From Terricaulis sp. (GTDB taxonomy: Bacteria; Pseudomonadota; Alphaproteobacteria; Caulobacterales; Aquidulcibacteraceae): a stretch of 64,000 nucleotides of DNA. Location of the stretch: assembly GCA_024707365.1 (NCBI GenBank), contig JANPZV010000005.1, positions 682,001-746,000 on the forward strand, read 5' to 3'. How positions within the stretch are numbered: the stretch's first letter is position 1; the number at the start of each line of letters is the position of its first letter. The notes below the pieces were generated by a model. It was not told the DNA's origin, searched no databases, and saw only the letters and a list, made by a program, of their open reading frames with translations. Positions 1-8,975 of this stretch are shown piece after piece. The translations under genes were made by a program, and so were the position numbers.

Positions 1-637
1 CAACGGGACGCGGCGGGCGCGGCGTGAATTGCACCGGCGCTTCGGTTGCTGTGGAAACCGTTTCCACCACCGCCTCGAACGAGAGCCGCTGCTCACGCCC
101 GCCGCGCAATTGCAGATACACCTCGGCCAGAATGCGCGAGTCCACCAGCGCGCCGTGCCCGCCGGGGCCTTTGCGCGAGGCGAGATCGAAGCCGTAGCGA
201 TCAAGCTGGAAGCGCTTGGCCAGCGCATCGAGCGAGCATGAGGCGCCCGGAAAGCGCTTGCGCGCGATCGGCAACGTATCGACGAAACGCGCGCCGGCCA
301 GCGCCGGCCGCCCGGCGCGCGCAAGCTCGGCGTTCACAAAGCCCTGGTCGAACGCGGCATTGTGCGCCACCAGCGGCGCATCGCCGATAAAATCCAGGAT
401 CTGCTCCACCTGTTCGGCAAAACGCGGGTGTTTCTCCAGAAACTCGCGCCGCAGGCCGTGCACGCGGACGACCTCCTCAGGCACATCACGCTCGGGATTG
501 AAATAAAGGTGCAGTTCGCGCCCGGTGCGCTCAAGCCCCATCAGCTCGACAAAGCCCGCCTCAACCAGCCGATCTGGCCGCTCCGGGTGCAGCGGATCAA
601 GGCCCGTGGTTTCCGTGTCGAAAATAATCTCGCGCAT
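1..637 (-). CDS. dnaQ: DNA polymerase III epsilon subunit (3' end cut by window edge)
   Basis: Proofreading 3'-5' exonuclease of the replicative polymerase. The start codon is at 637 and the frame stays open to base 1, so about 212 codons are visible and the C-terminus is missing. Exo I is 'IIFDTETTG' (residues 4-12, catalytic Asp7 and Glu9). Exo II is 'VAHNAAFD' (90-97). The HxAxxD form of Exo III is 'HGALVD' (161-166). The start lies 9 bp after the coaE stop, so the two are probably co-transcribed. The length and motifs leave little doubt. Confidence 0.95.
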   Translation of the reverse strand, partial: MREIIFDTETTGLDPLHPERPDRLVEAGFVELMGLERTGRELHLYFNPERDVPEEVVRVHGLRREFLEKHPRFAEQVEQILDFIGDAPLVAHNAAFDQGFVNAELARAGRPALAGARFVDTLPIARKRFPGASCSLDALAKRFQLDRYGFDLASRKGPGGHGALVDSRILAEVYLQLRGGREQRLSFEAVVETVSTATEAPVQFTPRPPRPV

Positions 638-646
638 GCTTTTGCG

Positions 647-1240
647 CTAAGCTGCTTCGTTCAAAGCGTCCAGCACGGCGCGGACTTGGGCGCGGGTTTC
701 ATCGAGCGTAACACCTGTATCGATCACGAAATCGGCGCGCGCGCGTTTTTCCGCATCGGGCATTTGGCGCGCAAGAATTTGCGCGAATTTCTCTTCCGTC
801 ATGCCCGGCCGCGCCAGCACGCGCGCGCGCTGCACCTCGGCCGGCGCGGAAACAACCACGATTGTATCAAAGAGGTCGGCGCCCTTGCCTTCCAGCAAGA
901 GCGGGATATCGAACAGCACGAACGCCGCGCCGGCGGCGCGCGCCGACTCCGCGAACGCAACCTGCGCCTGGCGCACGAACGGATGCACGATCTGCTCTAG
1001 CCGTTTCAGCGCCATTGGATTGTTGAGCACGAGCGGGGAAAGCAGCGCCCGGTCCACCGCGCCATCGCGGATGGCGCCCGGAAACTCAGCGCCCACCGCC
1101 GCAACCGCCGCGCCGCCTCGCGCGTAGAGCTGATGCACGGCGGCGTCTGAATCAAACACCGCCGCCCCCTCCTCCGCGAACATTTTCGCCACGGTGGATT
1201 TGCCCATGCCGATCGAACCGGTGAGGCCGATGACGATCAT
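647..1240 (-). CDS. coaE: Dephospho-CoA kinase
   Basis: Catalyses the last step of coenzyme A synthesis, ATP-dependent phosphorylation of the 3'-hydroxyl of dephospho-CoA. The 197-aa protein has the family length and begins with a P-loop 'GSIGMGKST' at residues 8-16. The downstream '[11 protein letters not shown]' and '[11 protein letters not shown]' segments are typical of the family. Its ATG overlaps the aroE stop as ATGA, which points to translational coupling in the ppsR-maf-aroE-coaE-dnaQ operon. Confidence 0.96.
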   Translation of the reverse strand: MIVIGLTGSIGMGKSTVAKMFAEEGAAVFDSDAAVHQLYARGGAAVAAVGAEFPGAIRDGAVDRALLSPLVLNNPMALKRLEQIVHPFVRQAQVAFAESARAAGAAFVLFDIPLLLEGKGADLFDTIVVVSAPAEVQRARVLARPGMTEEKFAQILARQMPDAEKRARADFVIDTGVTLDETRAQVRAVLDALNEAA

Positions 1241-2058
1241 GGCAGCGCAGCGATCAGGCGCGCCCGCGCCTTTTGCACGTCCGGTTTCACGCCGAACCAG
1301 AGCTCAAACGCCCGCGCCCCCTGATGGATCAGCATGCCGAGCCCATCCATCGAGACAAGATTGCGCGCCCGCGCGGCGGCAAGGAACGGCGTTTCCAGCG
1401 GTTTATAAACAATATCGGCGCAGATCGCCGATGGCTTGGCGGCGTGCATCGGCCAGTTTGGCGATGGGCTTCCGCTCATGCCCAGCGTGGTGGCTTGCAC
1501 GATGAGATCGGCCGCGCCGAAGCCGCGCTCCAGATCATCCCAACGCAAAACGCGGCCCGCGCGCAGCGCATCGGCGGCCGCATCAGCGCGCGATTGGGTG
1601 CGGTTGGCGAAATGAATCGTATCAACATGCGGGCCGAGCGCCTCAGCGATGGCGGAGGCCGCACCACCCGCACCCAGCATCAGCACGCGGCGCACGCGGG
1701 TTTTCCAATCCGGCGCGGTTTCACTCAGCGCATCGAGAAAGCCAAGACCATCAGTATTGAAGCCGGAGACGCTGCCATCCTTTTCCCAGCGCAGCACGTT
1801 CGCCACCACGCCCTCGCTCCGATCGGCGGCGCTGGCCGCCTCACGCTTGTGCGGCACCGTGACGTTCGCGCCGGCGAGGCCAAAACGGCAGAAAGCGCGG
1901 ATCTCGCTTTCGGCGGAATCGCTTTGCAGCGGCAGCGCCACATACACCGCATCGAGCCCGTAATCGGCGATCCAGCCATTGTGCATGATCGGCGAGAGCG
2001 AATGGCTCACTGGATCGCCGATCAGCGCAAGAACCTTGGTGGCGCCGGTAATCGTCAT
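1237..2058 (-). CDS. aroE: Shikimate 5-dehydrogenase
   Basis: NADPH-dependent reduction of 3-dehydroshikimate in chorismate synthesis. The 273-aa protein has the substrate motif '[14 protein letters not shown]' (from residue 14), the catalytic Lys in 'VTVPHK', 'FNTDGLGF', and the nucleotide-binding 'GAGGAASAI'. The ATG at 2058 overlaps the maf stop (ATGA). In the raw sequence the frame reads straight in from maf because of a one-base shift in that gene. The apparent 470-aa Maf-AroE fusion is therefore judged an artefact. Confidence 0.95.
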   Translation of the reverse strand: MTITGATKVLALIGDPVSHSLSPIMHNGWIADYGLDAVYVALPLQSDSAESEIRAFCRFGLAGANVTVPHKREAASAADRSEGVVANVLRWEKDGSVSGFNTDGLGFLDALSETAPDWKTRVRRVLMLGAGGAASAIAEALGPHVDTIHFANRTQSRADAAADALRAGRVLRWDDLERGFGAADLIVQATTLGMSGSPSPNWPMHAAKPSAICADIVYKPLETPFLAAARARNLVSMDGLGMLIHQGARAFELWFGVKPDVQKARARLIAALP

Positions 2059-2649
2059 CGCGCAACAATCCCGTGTTCGCGGAGAAAAGCCAGAAGCGGC
2101 AAAAGCGGCATGCCGAGCACAGAGAAAAAGTCTCCATCCACGCGCGCAAACAATTGCGCGCCAAGGCCCCTCAAGCTGGTAAGCGCCCACGCTGGAGAGC
2201 ACGGCCTCTCCTGCCTGCTCAAGATAATCGTCCAAAAACGCATCCGAGAATGCGCGCATGGTGAGGCGCGGGGTTTCGATATGCCGCCAGATGATCGCGC
2301 CATCGCGCGCCACAACGGCGGCTGACAGCAGCTCATGGGTCTTGCCGCGCAGGCGCATCAGGTGCGCGCGCGCTTCGGCCATATCCTTGGGCTTATCCAG
2401 CACCTCGCCTTCGATCGCGAGCATCTGGTCGGCGCCAATAATAAAGCCTGGCCGGCGGCGTGAAATGGAAAGCGCTTTCAGCTCAGCCAGCGCATCGGCC
2501 TGATCGCGCGGCTTGAGGCCGGCAGCGCGCAAGCTCGCTTTGGCGGCTTCTTCATCCGCGCGCGGGGGATCGATTGTGAAACTGAGCCCCACAGCCTCAA
2601 GCACGCGGCGGCGCGAGGCGCTGGCGGAGGCAAGCACAAGATCGGTCAA
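2055..2649 (-). CDS. maf: Maf-like nucleotide pyrophosphatase (frameshifted)
   Basis: Septum-formation (Maf/Ham1-fold) nucleoside triphosphate pyrophosphatase that hydrolyses non-canonical or methylated nucleotides. The N-terminus '[15 protein letters not shown]' is the family signature. The probable start is TTG at 2649, overlapping the ppsR stop. After 'VGAYQLEG' the frame breaks at the C4 run 2167-2170. Removing one base restores '[18 protein letters not shown]' and a stop at 2055, next to the aroE ATG. The conserved continuation in the other frame makes a sequencing indel more likely than a real mutation. Confidence 0.9.
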
Positions 2650-3470
2650 TCGCGGTGCTCCGCCAGGAGATTGAGCACAGCCGCGGCGGTTTCCTCGATC
2701 GAACGCCGTGAAACATCGATCGTGGGCCAGCCTTCGCGCTCAAACAATTTTTGCGCGCGCATGATCTCAGCGCGCACAGAATCTTCTTCCGTGTAATCCC
2801 CTGCCCGCGTTTCCTTCATCGCCACCAAGCGGTTGCGGCGAATATGCACGAGGCGATCGGCCGAGATGGTGAGGCCAACGACAAGCGGCCGGCGCTCTCC
2901 GAACAATTCGGGCGGCAATTCCACATTGGGCACGAACGGCACGTTCGCGGCCTTCACGCCGCGGTGGGCGAGGTACACACAGGTGGGTGTTTTCGAGGTG
3001 CGGCTGACGCCGACGAGGATCACGTCCGCGTCCTTGAGTTCGATCACCTGCTGGCCGTCATCATGCTCCATGGCGAAATCGAGCGCATCGATGCGCTTGA
3101 AATATTCCGCCGTGAGTTTGCGCGAAGCGCCGACCTTGTGATTCAGCTCCTGCCCCAGATAGCGAGAGGTGACGTCCAGCACCGGATCGAGCACCGCGAC
3201 GCATGGCATGCCGGCCTCGGCGCAGCGCCGCTCCAGCATGGCGCGGTGATCCATGTTCGAGAGCGTGAACATCACCACGCCGGGCGCGGCCTCGATCTCC
3301 CGCATCACCCGCTCCAATTGGCGGGCGGAGCGGACGAGAAAATAGGAATGCTCGATCGGCAGGATATCATCGAACTGGGCGCAGGTGGCGCGCATCACCC
3401 CGGCCAGGGTCTCCCCTGTTGAGTCCGACACCAGATGGACATTGAAATAGGTCGCAAGCCGTTCGCGCAT
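2646..3470 (-). CDS. ppsR: PEP synthase/PPDK regulatory protein (DUF299)
   Basis: Bifunctional ADP-dependent kinase and Pi-dependent phosphorylase that switches PEP synthase or pyruvate phosphate dikinase on and off. The start is set at 3470 ('MRERLATYFNVHLVSDSTGE'), giving 274 aa, the family norm. The in-frame upstream extension lies in the intergenic region and is not coding. The P-loop-like 'GVSRTSKTP' is present. In Caulobacter the homologue is the first gene to one side of the origin, and its neighbours here match (established knowledge). Confidence 0.92.
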   Translation of the reverse strand: MRERLATYFNVHLVSDSTGETLAGVMRATCAQFDDILPIEHSYFLVRSARQLERVMREIEAAPGVVMFTLSNMDHRAMLERRCAEAGMPCVAVLDPVLDVTSRYLGQELNHKVGASRKLTAEYFKRIDALDFAMEHDDGQQVIELKDADVILVGVSRTSKTPTCVYLAHRGVKAANVPFVPNVELPPELFGERRPLVVGLTISADRLVHIRRNRLVAMKETRAGDYTEEDSVRAEIMRAQKLFEREGWPTIDVSRRSIEETAAAVLNLLAEHRD

Positions 3471-3810
3471 CGGCTCAGCATATCGCCCCTTCGCGGCATG
3501 TGGACAAGCTGTTGGAAACGGAAGGGCGATCGAAGGCCAAAGACCCCCCTGCCCGACGAAGCGCCTGATTTGCGCGCCTGCACCAGCGATTCCTCCCAGG
3601 CTTATCCCCACTGGGGATAAAACAGCGCCCAGGAATCGGGCGCGCGGCGGGCCGTCGCCAAGGCGCTCTTGGTTAACGGATTTTAGCCATACCCGGCGGG
3701 GGACAAAGCTGGGGGAAACCTGTGGGTGGACAATCTGTCCTAGTCTCCAGGCCCCATCAACAACGAGTCCTCCCCTAAGCATTTCTCAGAATAAGGTTTA
3801 GAAGGCGGGC
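3471..3810. other. Putative chromosomal replication origin (oriC)
   Basis: The 340-bp gap between divergent ppsR and hemE, which is the position of the Caulobacter origin. It contains the palindrome TTATCCCCACTGGGGATAA (3602-3620), two head-to-head DnaA-box-like 9-mers each one mismatch from TTATCCACA. A further near-box is TGTGGACAA at 3499-3507 (reverse complement TTGTCCACA), and a weaker one lies near 3725-3733. GANTC sites (CcrM type) are at 3633-3637 and 3765-3769. A loose TTAA-N6-TTAG at 3673-3686 does not fit the CtrA spacing exactly. No protein-coding signal was seen. The origin call is an inference from synteny plus these boxes. Confidence 0.65.
3602..3620. promoter_or_regulatory. 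Inverted pair of DnaA-box-like 9-mers
   Basis: A perfect 19-bp palindrome made of TTATCCCCA and its reverse complement separated by one base. Each half differs from the E. coli DnaA box at one position. It lies in the middle of the proposed origin. It could alternatively be an operator for ppsR or hemE. Confidence 0.55.
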
Positions 3811-4851
3811 ATGGCCGGTCGGGAAACTTCTCTCGCGCTTCTGCGCGTTCTTCGTGGCGAGACGCTGGAGCGTCCGCCGATCTGGTTTATGCGCCAGGCG
3901 GGACGGTATCTGCCGGAGTATCGGGAACTCCGGAGCCGGACCAAGAATTTCCTGGAATTTTGCTATTCGCCGGCGGTGGCGACCGAGGCGGTGATGCAGC
4001 CCTTGCGGCGGTTCCCGCTCGATGCGGCGATCCTGTTCTCGGACATCTTGGTCGTGCCCGATGCGCTGGGGCGGAAGGTTTGGTTCGTGGAGGGCGAAGG
4101 CCCCAGGCTTGAACCCCTGGTCGCCGAGACTGGCTGGCGGTTCGACGATCCGGAAAAGGCCATCCAGCGCCTCTCGCCAGTCTATGAGACGGTGGATCGC
4201 ATCAGGGGCGCTTTGCCCGAGGGCGTGGCGCTGATCGGCTTCGCGGGCGGCCCTTGGACGGTGGCGACCTACATGCTCCAAGGCCGTGGCGGCGATAAGG
4301 ACGAGGCGCGGTGCGCCGTTTATGAGCGGCCGGATGAGGTGGACGCCCTCCTCTCGGTACTGGTGGAAGCCACCGCCCGGCATTTGGCTGCACAGGTGAA
4401 AGCCGGCGCCGATTGCTTGCAGATTTTTGAAAGCTGGGCCGAAGGGCTGCCGCCGGCGGTGTTCGATCGCGTCATCACCCAGCCGACCAAGCGCCTGGTG
4501 AGCCGCTTGCGCGCGCTGGGCGTCACCGCGCCGGTCATTGGCTTTCCGCGCGGCGCGGGCGCGAATATTGAGGCCTTCGTGCGCGAGACGGGTGTTGATG
4601 CGCTGGGCGTGGATACGCAAACGCCCGCCGCGCATGCACGGGCGATCACGCCCAAGGCGATGGCGCTGCAAGGCAATCTCGATCCGCAAACCCTGGTGGT
4701 CGGCGGGCCGGCGCTTGAGCGCGAGACGCGCACTGTGCTCGATGCCTTCAAAGGCGGCCCGCACATTTTCAATCTCGGCCACGGCATCACCCCACAAGCG
4801 ACGCCCGAAAACGTCGCGCGCATGGTGGCGATCGTCAAAGGCCAGGCATGA
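3811..4851 (+). CDS. hemE: Uroporphyrinogen III decarboxylase
   Basis: Decarboxylates the four acetate side chains of uroporphyrinogen III to give coproporphyrinogen III. The 346 aa match the family length. Signature motifs are 'PPIWFMRQAGRYLPEYR' near residue 27 (active-site Arg and Gln), 'LFSDILVVPDALG', and 'GFAGGPWT' near residue 141. It is transcribed away from the proposed origin. Its stop overlaps the hemH start by four bases (ATGA), forming a hemE-hemH-hemJ heme operon. Confidence 0.97.
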   Translation: MAGRETSLALLRVLRGETLERPPIWFMRQAGRYLPEYRELRSRTKNFLEFCYSPAVATEAVMQPLRRFPLDAAILFSDILVVPDALGRKVWFVEGEGPRLEPLVAETGWRFDDPEKAIQRLSPVYETVDRIRGALPEGVALIGFAGGPWTVATYMLQGRGGDKDEARCAVYERPDEVDALLSVLVEATARHLAAQVKAGADCLQIFESWAEGLPPAVFDRVITQPTKRLVSRLRALGVTAPVIGFPRGAGANIEAFVRETGVDALGVDTQTPAAHARAITPKAMALQGNLDPQTLVVGGPALERETRTVLDAFKGGPHIFNLGHGITPQATPENVARMVAIVKGQA

Positions 4852-5933
4852 GCGCGCTTCCACTTGAGGATGAAGAGCAGCAACCGCATCTGCGCGTGAT
4901 GAGCGCGCGGCGGGTTGCGATCATTCTTTTCAATCTCGGCGGGCCAGATCGGCCAGAAGCGGTGCGGCCATTTCTGTTCAATTTGTTCAATGATAAAGCC
5001 ATTATCGGCTTGCCGCAGCCGTTCCGGTTCATGCTGGCGCAGCTGATTTCGCGCGTGCGCGAAAAGCTGGCGATTGAAAATTACGGCTATATGGGCGGCG
5101 CCTCGCCGATCCTTCCCGAGACGATCGTGCAAGCCCAAGCGCTTGAGCAGGCGATGGCCGCGCGGATCACGAACGTAAGCTTCAAATGTTTTCCTGTGAT
5201 GCGCTATTGGGCGCCGCGCGCGAAAGAGGTGGCGGCGGAGGTTGAGGCATGGGGCGCGACAGACGCGATCCTCTTGCCGCTCTATCCGCAATATTCGAGC
5301 ACAACGACCGGATCATCCTTGGCCGAATGGCGCAAAGCGAGCGCCCTGCCCGCATCGGCGCTGTGCTGTTACCCGACATCCAAGCCGTTTGTGGAGGCGC
5401 ACGCCGAAGCGATCATGAAGGCTTGGCGCGAGGGCGGATCGCCAGCCAATCCGCGCGTCTTGTTTTCCGCGCACAGCTTGCCCGAACGGGTGATCACGGC
5501 GGGCGATCCGTATCAATGGCAGATGGAGCAAACGGTCGCGGCGGTGCGCGCGCTGTTGCCGCCCGAATGGGAAACGCGGATTTGCTACCAATCGCGCGTG
5601 GGCCCGATCAAATGGATCGGCCCCACCACTGAGCAGGAGGTCCATGCGGCGGCCAGCGATGGCGTTGGCCTACTCGTCACGCCGATCGCCTTTGTCTCCG
5701 AGCATGTGGAAACGCTGGTTGAGCTCGATATTGAGTACGCGCAACTCGCCCAGCGCCTTGGTCTGCCATTCTATCTTCGGGCGCCGGCGCTAGGGGCGGC
5801 CCCGCGCTTCATCGACGCGCTGGCCGATTTGGCCGCGCAGGCGCTTGAGCAACCGGGTAAGACCTGCTCGGAACAGGGGGCGCGGCTTTGCCCCGCCCAC
5901 GCGCGGCTCTGCCGGCACCGGAGCACGGACTGA
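4848..5933 (+). CDS. hemH: Ferrochelatase
   Basis: Inserts Fe2+ into protoporphyrin IX to make protoheme. The 361-aa protein shows 'ILFNLGGPD', 'YGYMGGASPI', 'LPLYPQYSSTTTGSS' and the catalytic 'FSAHSLPERV' with its His. The C-terminus contains three cysteines in 'CSEQGARLCPAHARLC'. These may ligate the [2Fe-2S] cluster known from some bacterial ferrochelatases, including Caulobacter. That is an inference, because the spacing cannot be confirmed here. The start overlaps hemE. A later start at 'MSARRVAIILF' is possible. Confidence 0.95.
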   Translation: MSALPLEDEEQQPHLRVMSARRVAIILFNLGGPDRPEAVRPFLFNLFNDKAIIGLPQPFRFMLAQLISRVREKLAIENYGYMGGASPILPETIVQAQALEQAMAARITNVSFKCFPVMRYWAPRAKEVAAEVEAWGATDAILLPLYPQYSSTTTGSSLAEWRKASALPASALCCYPTSKPFVEAHAEAIMKAWREGGSPANPRVLFSAHSLPERVITAGDPYQWQMEQTVAAVRALLPPEWETRICYQSRVGPIKWIGPTTEQEVHAAASDGVGLLVTPIAFVSEHVETLVELDIEYAQLAQRLGLPFYLRAPALGAAPRFIDALADLAAQALEQPGKTCSEQGARLCPAHARLCRHRSTD

Positions 5934-6403
5934 TGGATCATGTGATCGGCTACAATCTGGCGCGCGGCCTGCACATCATCGCCGTGATCGCCTGGATTGC
6001 GGGCCTTTTGATGCTGCCGCGCTTTTACGCCTACCTCACCGCCGGCCAACCCGGCGGCGAGCTGGAAGCCTCCATGCTGAAAGCGGCGCGCAATCTGCGG
6101 CTGATCATTCTTGGGCCCTCGCTGGTGCTTTCGTGGGTGTTCGGGCTTTACCTGTTTGGCGCTTATGTCTCTGGCGATTGGGATCGGCCGCTGGGCGATG
6201 TGTTGGCCGGCGTGCCGCACTGGTTCTGGGGCAAACTTATTTTGGTGCTGGGCTTGAGCGGCTATCACGGCTTCCTATCTGCTGAGGGCCGCAGGCTCGC
6301 CCGTGGGGAGCGCCGCCACTCTGAAAAGTTCTGGCGGCGGATGAGCGAGATCCCCTTCCTGGTCGCGATCGCTGCTGTTCTTCTGGCCACGCTTGAGCCC
6401 TAA
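5933..6403 (+). CDS. hemJ: Protoporphyrinogen IX oxidase HemJ
   Basis: Membrane protein that oxidises protoporphyrinogen IX, the step before ferrochelatase. The start at 5933 ('MDHVIGYNLARGLHIIAVI') overlaps the hemH stop as TGATG and gives 156 aa. Four hydrophobic segments fit the HemJ/CopD-like fold, with a conserved His in 'GLHIIAVIAWIAGLLMLPR' and 'GYHGFL'. Adjacency to hemE-hemH supports the assignment. Confidence 0.92.
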   Translation: MDHVIGYNLARGLHIIAVIAWIAGLLMLPRFYAYLTAGQPGGELEASMLKAARNLRLIILGPSLVLSWVFGLYLFGAYVSGDWDRPLGDVLAGVPHWFWGKLILVLGLSGYHGFLSAEGRRLARGERRHSEKFWRRMSEIPFLVAIAAVLLATLEP

Positions 6404-6600
6404 GCGCGTTGTCATGCGCCAGCCCGCTTGACGGGCCAGCCCGGTTATGGTGTCCATGCGGCCAGCGCAGCCCTCCTCTGGGCCCCGCGCGCGCGACGGC
6501 GGCGCACATCATTCCTCCATCCGCCGAACCAACCTGAATCAACCCAGACGGCCCTCCGCCCGCGCCTGCTCGCGCCCGAGGTCCGTTTTCCGAGACCCAC

Positions 6601-7893
6601 ATGACTGAACAACAAGCCCTCGAAGAGCTCACCTCGCTCACGCTGCAAGAGCTGAAGCGCAAAGCCCCGGCCGAAGTGCTGCGCATCGCTGAATCGCTCG
6701 AGATCGAGGGCGCCAACACCCTGCGCACGCAGGATATGTATTTCGCCATCCTCAAGCAGATGGCCGAGCGCGGCGTCGAGATTGGCGGCGCGGGCGTCGT
6801 TGAGATCCTCTCCGACGGCTTTGGCTTCCTGCGCAGCCCGCAATCGAACTATCTGCCGGGCCCGGATGATATTTACGTCTCGCCGCAGCAGATCCGCAAA
6901 TTCGGCCTGCGCACCGGCGATACGGTGGAAGGCCAAATCAAGGCCCCGAAAGATGGCGAGCGCTATTTCGCGCTGACGAAAGTGAACTCGATCAATTTCG
7001 AGGATCCCGATCGCGTCCGCCACAAAGTGCATTTCGACAATCTGACCCCGCTCTATCCCACTGAGCGGCTGAAGATGGAGCTCGATGATCCGACCATCAA
7101 AGACAAAACCGGGCGCATCATCGACATCGTCGCGCCCATCGGCAAAGGCCAGCGTTCGCTGATCGTGGCCCAGCCGCGCACGGGTAAAACCGTGATCATG
7201 CAGAACATCGCCAAGGCGATCGAAGCCAACCACCCCGAAGTGTTTCTTATCGTTCTTCTGATCGACGAGCGCCCGGAAGAAGTCACCGACATGCAGCGCA
7301 GCGTGAAGGGCGAGGTGGTGTCCTCCACTTTTGATGAACCCGCCACGCGCCACGTCGCGGTTGCTGAAATGGTGATCGAAAAAGCCAAGCGCCTGGCCGA
7401 GCATGGCAAGGACGTGGTGATCCTGCTCGACTCCATCACGCGCCTGGGCCGCGCCTACAACACGGTCGTGCCCTCTTCCGGCAAGGTGCTGACGGGCGGC
7501 GTTGACGCCAATGCGCTGCAAAGGCCCAAGCGCTTCTTCGGCGCGGCGCGCAATCTGGAGGAAGGCGGCTCACTCACCATCATCGCCACCGCGCTGATCG
7601 ATACCGGCAGCCGCATGGACGAAGTGATCTTTGAAGAATTCAAAGGCACCGGCAACAGCGAGCTTCAACTCGACCGCAAGGTCGCCGACCGCCGCATCTT
7701 CCCGGCGATCGATGTGCTCAAATCCGGCACCCGCAAAGACGAGCTCATCACCCCGAAGGAGCACCTGCAGAAAACGTATGTTCTGCGCCGCATCCTTTCG
7801 CCGATGGGCACGCAAGATGCGATCGAGTTCCTGCTCGACAAGCTCAAGGGCTCGAAGAACAACGACGACTTCTTCCAGTCGATGAATAACTAA
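6601..7893 (+). CDS. rho: Transcription termination factor Rho
   Basis: Hexameric RNA-dependent ATPase/translocase that releases transcripts. The 430 aa carry the N-terminal Rho_N helical region ('[20 protein letters not shown]'), a cold-shock-like RNA-binding domain ('[18 protein letters not shown]'), Walker A '[10 protein letters not shown]' near residue 193, Walker B '[10 protein letters not shown]', and the C-terminal '[13 protein letters not shown]'. The 197-bp leader (6404-6600) holds no recognisable gene. A strong intrinsic terminator follows. Confidence 0.97.
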   Translation: MTEQQALEELTSLTLQELKRKAPAEVLRIAESLEIEGANTLRTQDMYFAILKQMAERGVEIGGAGVVEILSDGFGFLRSPQSNYLPGPDDIYVSPQQIRKFGLRTGDTVEGQIKAPKDGERYFALTKVNSINFEDPDRVRHKVHFDNLTPLYPTERLKMELDDPTIKDKTGRIIDIVAPIGKGQRSLIVAQPRTGKTVIMQNIAKAIEANHPEVFLIVLLIDERPEEVTDMQRSVKGEVVSSTFDEPATRHVAVAEMVIEKAKRLAEHGKDVVILLDSITRLGRAYNTVVPSSGKVLTGGVDANALQRPKRFFGAARNLEEGGSLTIIATALIDTGSRMDEVIFEEFKGTGNSELQLDRKVADRRIFPAIDVLKSGTRKDELITPKEHLQKTYVLRRILSPMGTQDAIEFLLDKLKGSKNNDDFFQSMNN

Positions 7894-7917
7894 GCGCGCA
7901 AACACGCGCTGAAATGG

Positions 7918-7949
7918 AAAGGGCGCTGGCGAAAACCAGCGCCCTTTTT
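7918..7949 (+). terminator. Intrinsic terminator after rho
   Basis: A perfect 9-bp stem GGGCGCTGG/CCAGCGCCC (7921-7929 and 7936-7944) with a CGAAAA loop, followed by T5 and flanked by AAA. It lies 25 bp after the rho stop and before the convergent qor gene, so it may act on both strands. Confidence 0.88.
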
Positions 7950-7970
7950 GTTTGCGTTGCTTGCGCGGCG

Positions 7971-8943
7971 TTACGGGATCAGCACCACGCTGCCGGTGGT
8001 TTTGCGCCCTTCAAGATCGCGATGCGCCTGCGCCGCATCCGCCAGCGCGTAGCGCTTTGGCGCAGCGATTTTTCACCGCGCCCGATGCGATCACATCAAA
8101 CAAATCCGCCGCCGTTTCATCGAGCGTTTCAGCTGTATCGATGTGCGGCTCAAGGCCCGGGCGCGTGAGATAGAGCGCTCCCTTTCGCGCCAGCACCAGC
8201 GGTGCGATTGGCGGCACTGGCCCTGATGCATTGCCATAGCTCACCATCATGCCGAACTTGCGCAGGCTATCGAGCGATGCGTCCCACGTATCTTTGCCAA
8301 CGCCATCATAGACAACATCGACGCCGACGCCATCGGTGAGCGCGCGAACGCGCGCGGCGATATCTTCGCGCGAAGAGACAATCACATCATCGGCGCCGAG
8401 AGCCTTCGCTATCTCAACCTTCGCATTGCTGCCGACAGTGGCGATCACGCGCGCGCCGAGATGCTTGGCCCATTGCGTCGCAATTTGCCCCACGCCGCCA
8501 GCCGCCGCATGGATCAAGACGTTGTGGCCGCGTTCCACGCGAAACGTCTTGCGAAGAAGATAACGCGCGGTGGCGCCCTTCAGCATGGAAGCAGCGGCGA
8601 TGTCGAACGAAACGCCCGCGGGCAGCTTCACCGCGCGCGTTTCTTTCACGACATGCAAGTCGGCGTAAGCGCCAAGCGGCCCCTGGCAAAACGCGATGCG
8701 ATCACCCACGGCAAAGCGCGTCACGCCCTCGCCGATGGCCTCAACGATTCCCGCGCCCTCAAGCCCAAGCCCGCCTGGCATAGGCGCTGGATAAAGCCCG
8801 CCGCGATAGTAGGTGTCGATGAAGTTCACGCCGATCGCGTGCAGGCGCACCAGCACCTCGCGCGCGCCGGGCGCGGGCGCCGCGATCTCTTCAAACTGCA
8901 ACACCTCTGCGCCGCCGGTTTGTTCAAAACGAATTGCTTTCAT
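7971..8943 (-). CDS. NADPH:quinone oxidoreductase, zeta-crystallin-like (frameshifted)
   Basis: Medium-chain dehydrogenase/reductase of the quinone oxidoreductase type. The start at 8943 ('MKAIRFEQTGGAEVLQFEE') is typical. 'GVNFIDTYYRGGLYP' and the NADP-binding 'IHAAAGGVGQIATQWAK' are present. At the T5 run 8069-8073 (A5 on the coding strand) one extra base shifts the frame. Removing it gives '...KIAAPKRYALADAAQAHRDL' and a stop at 7971, a normal 324-aa protein. Confidence 0.9.
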
Positions 8944-8975
8944 GCCGTGCTCCTCTGCTCGGCCCGATATAGGGA

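Noticed and set aside
1237-2649. A single 470-aa Maf-AroE fusion protein
   Set aside because: The Maf C-terminus is found intact in another frame after removing one base at the C4 run 2167-2170, and the true Maf stop and AroE start overlap normally.
3673-3686. CtrA site in the proposed origin
   Set aside because: The spacing is TTAA-N6-TTAG, not TTAA-N7-TTAA, so it is not strong enough to call.
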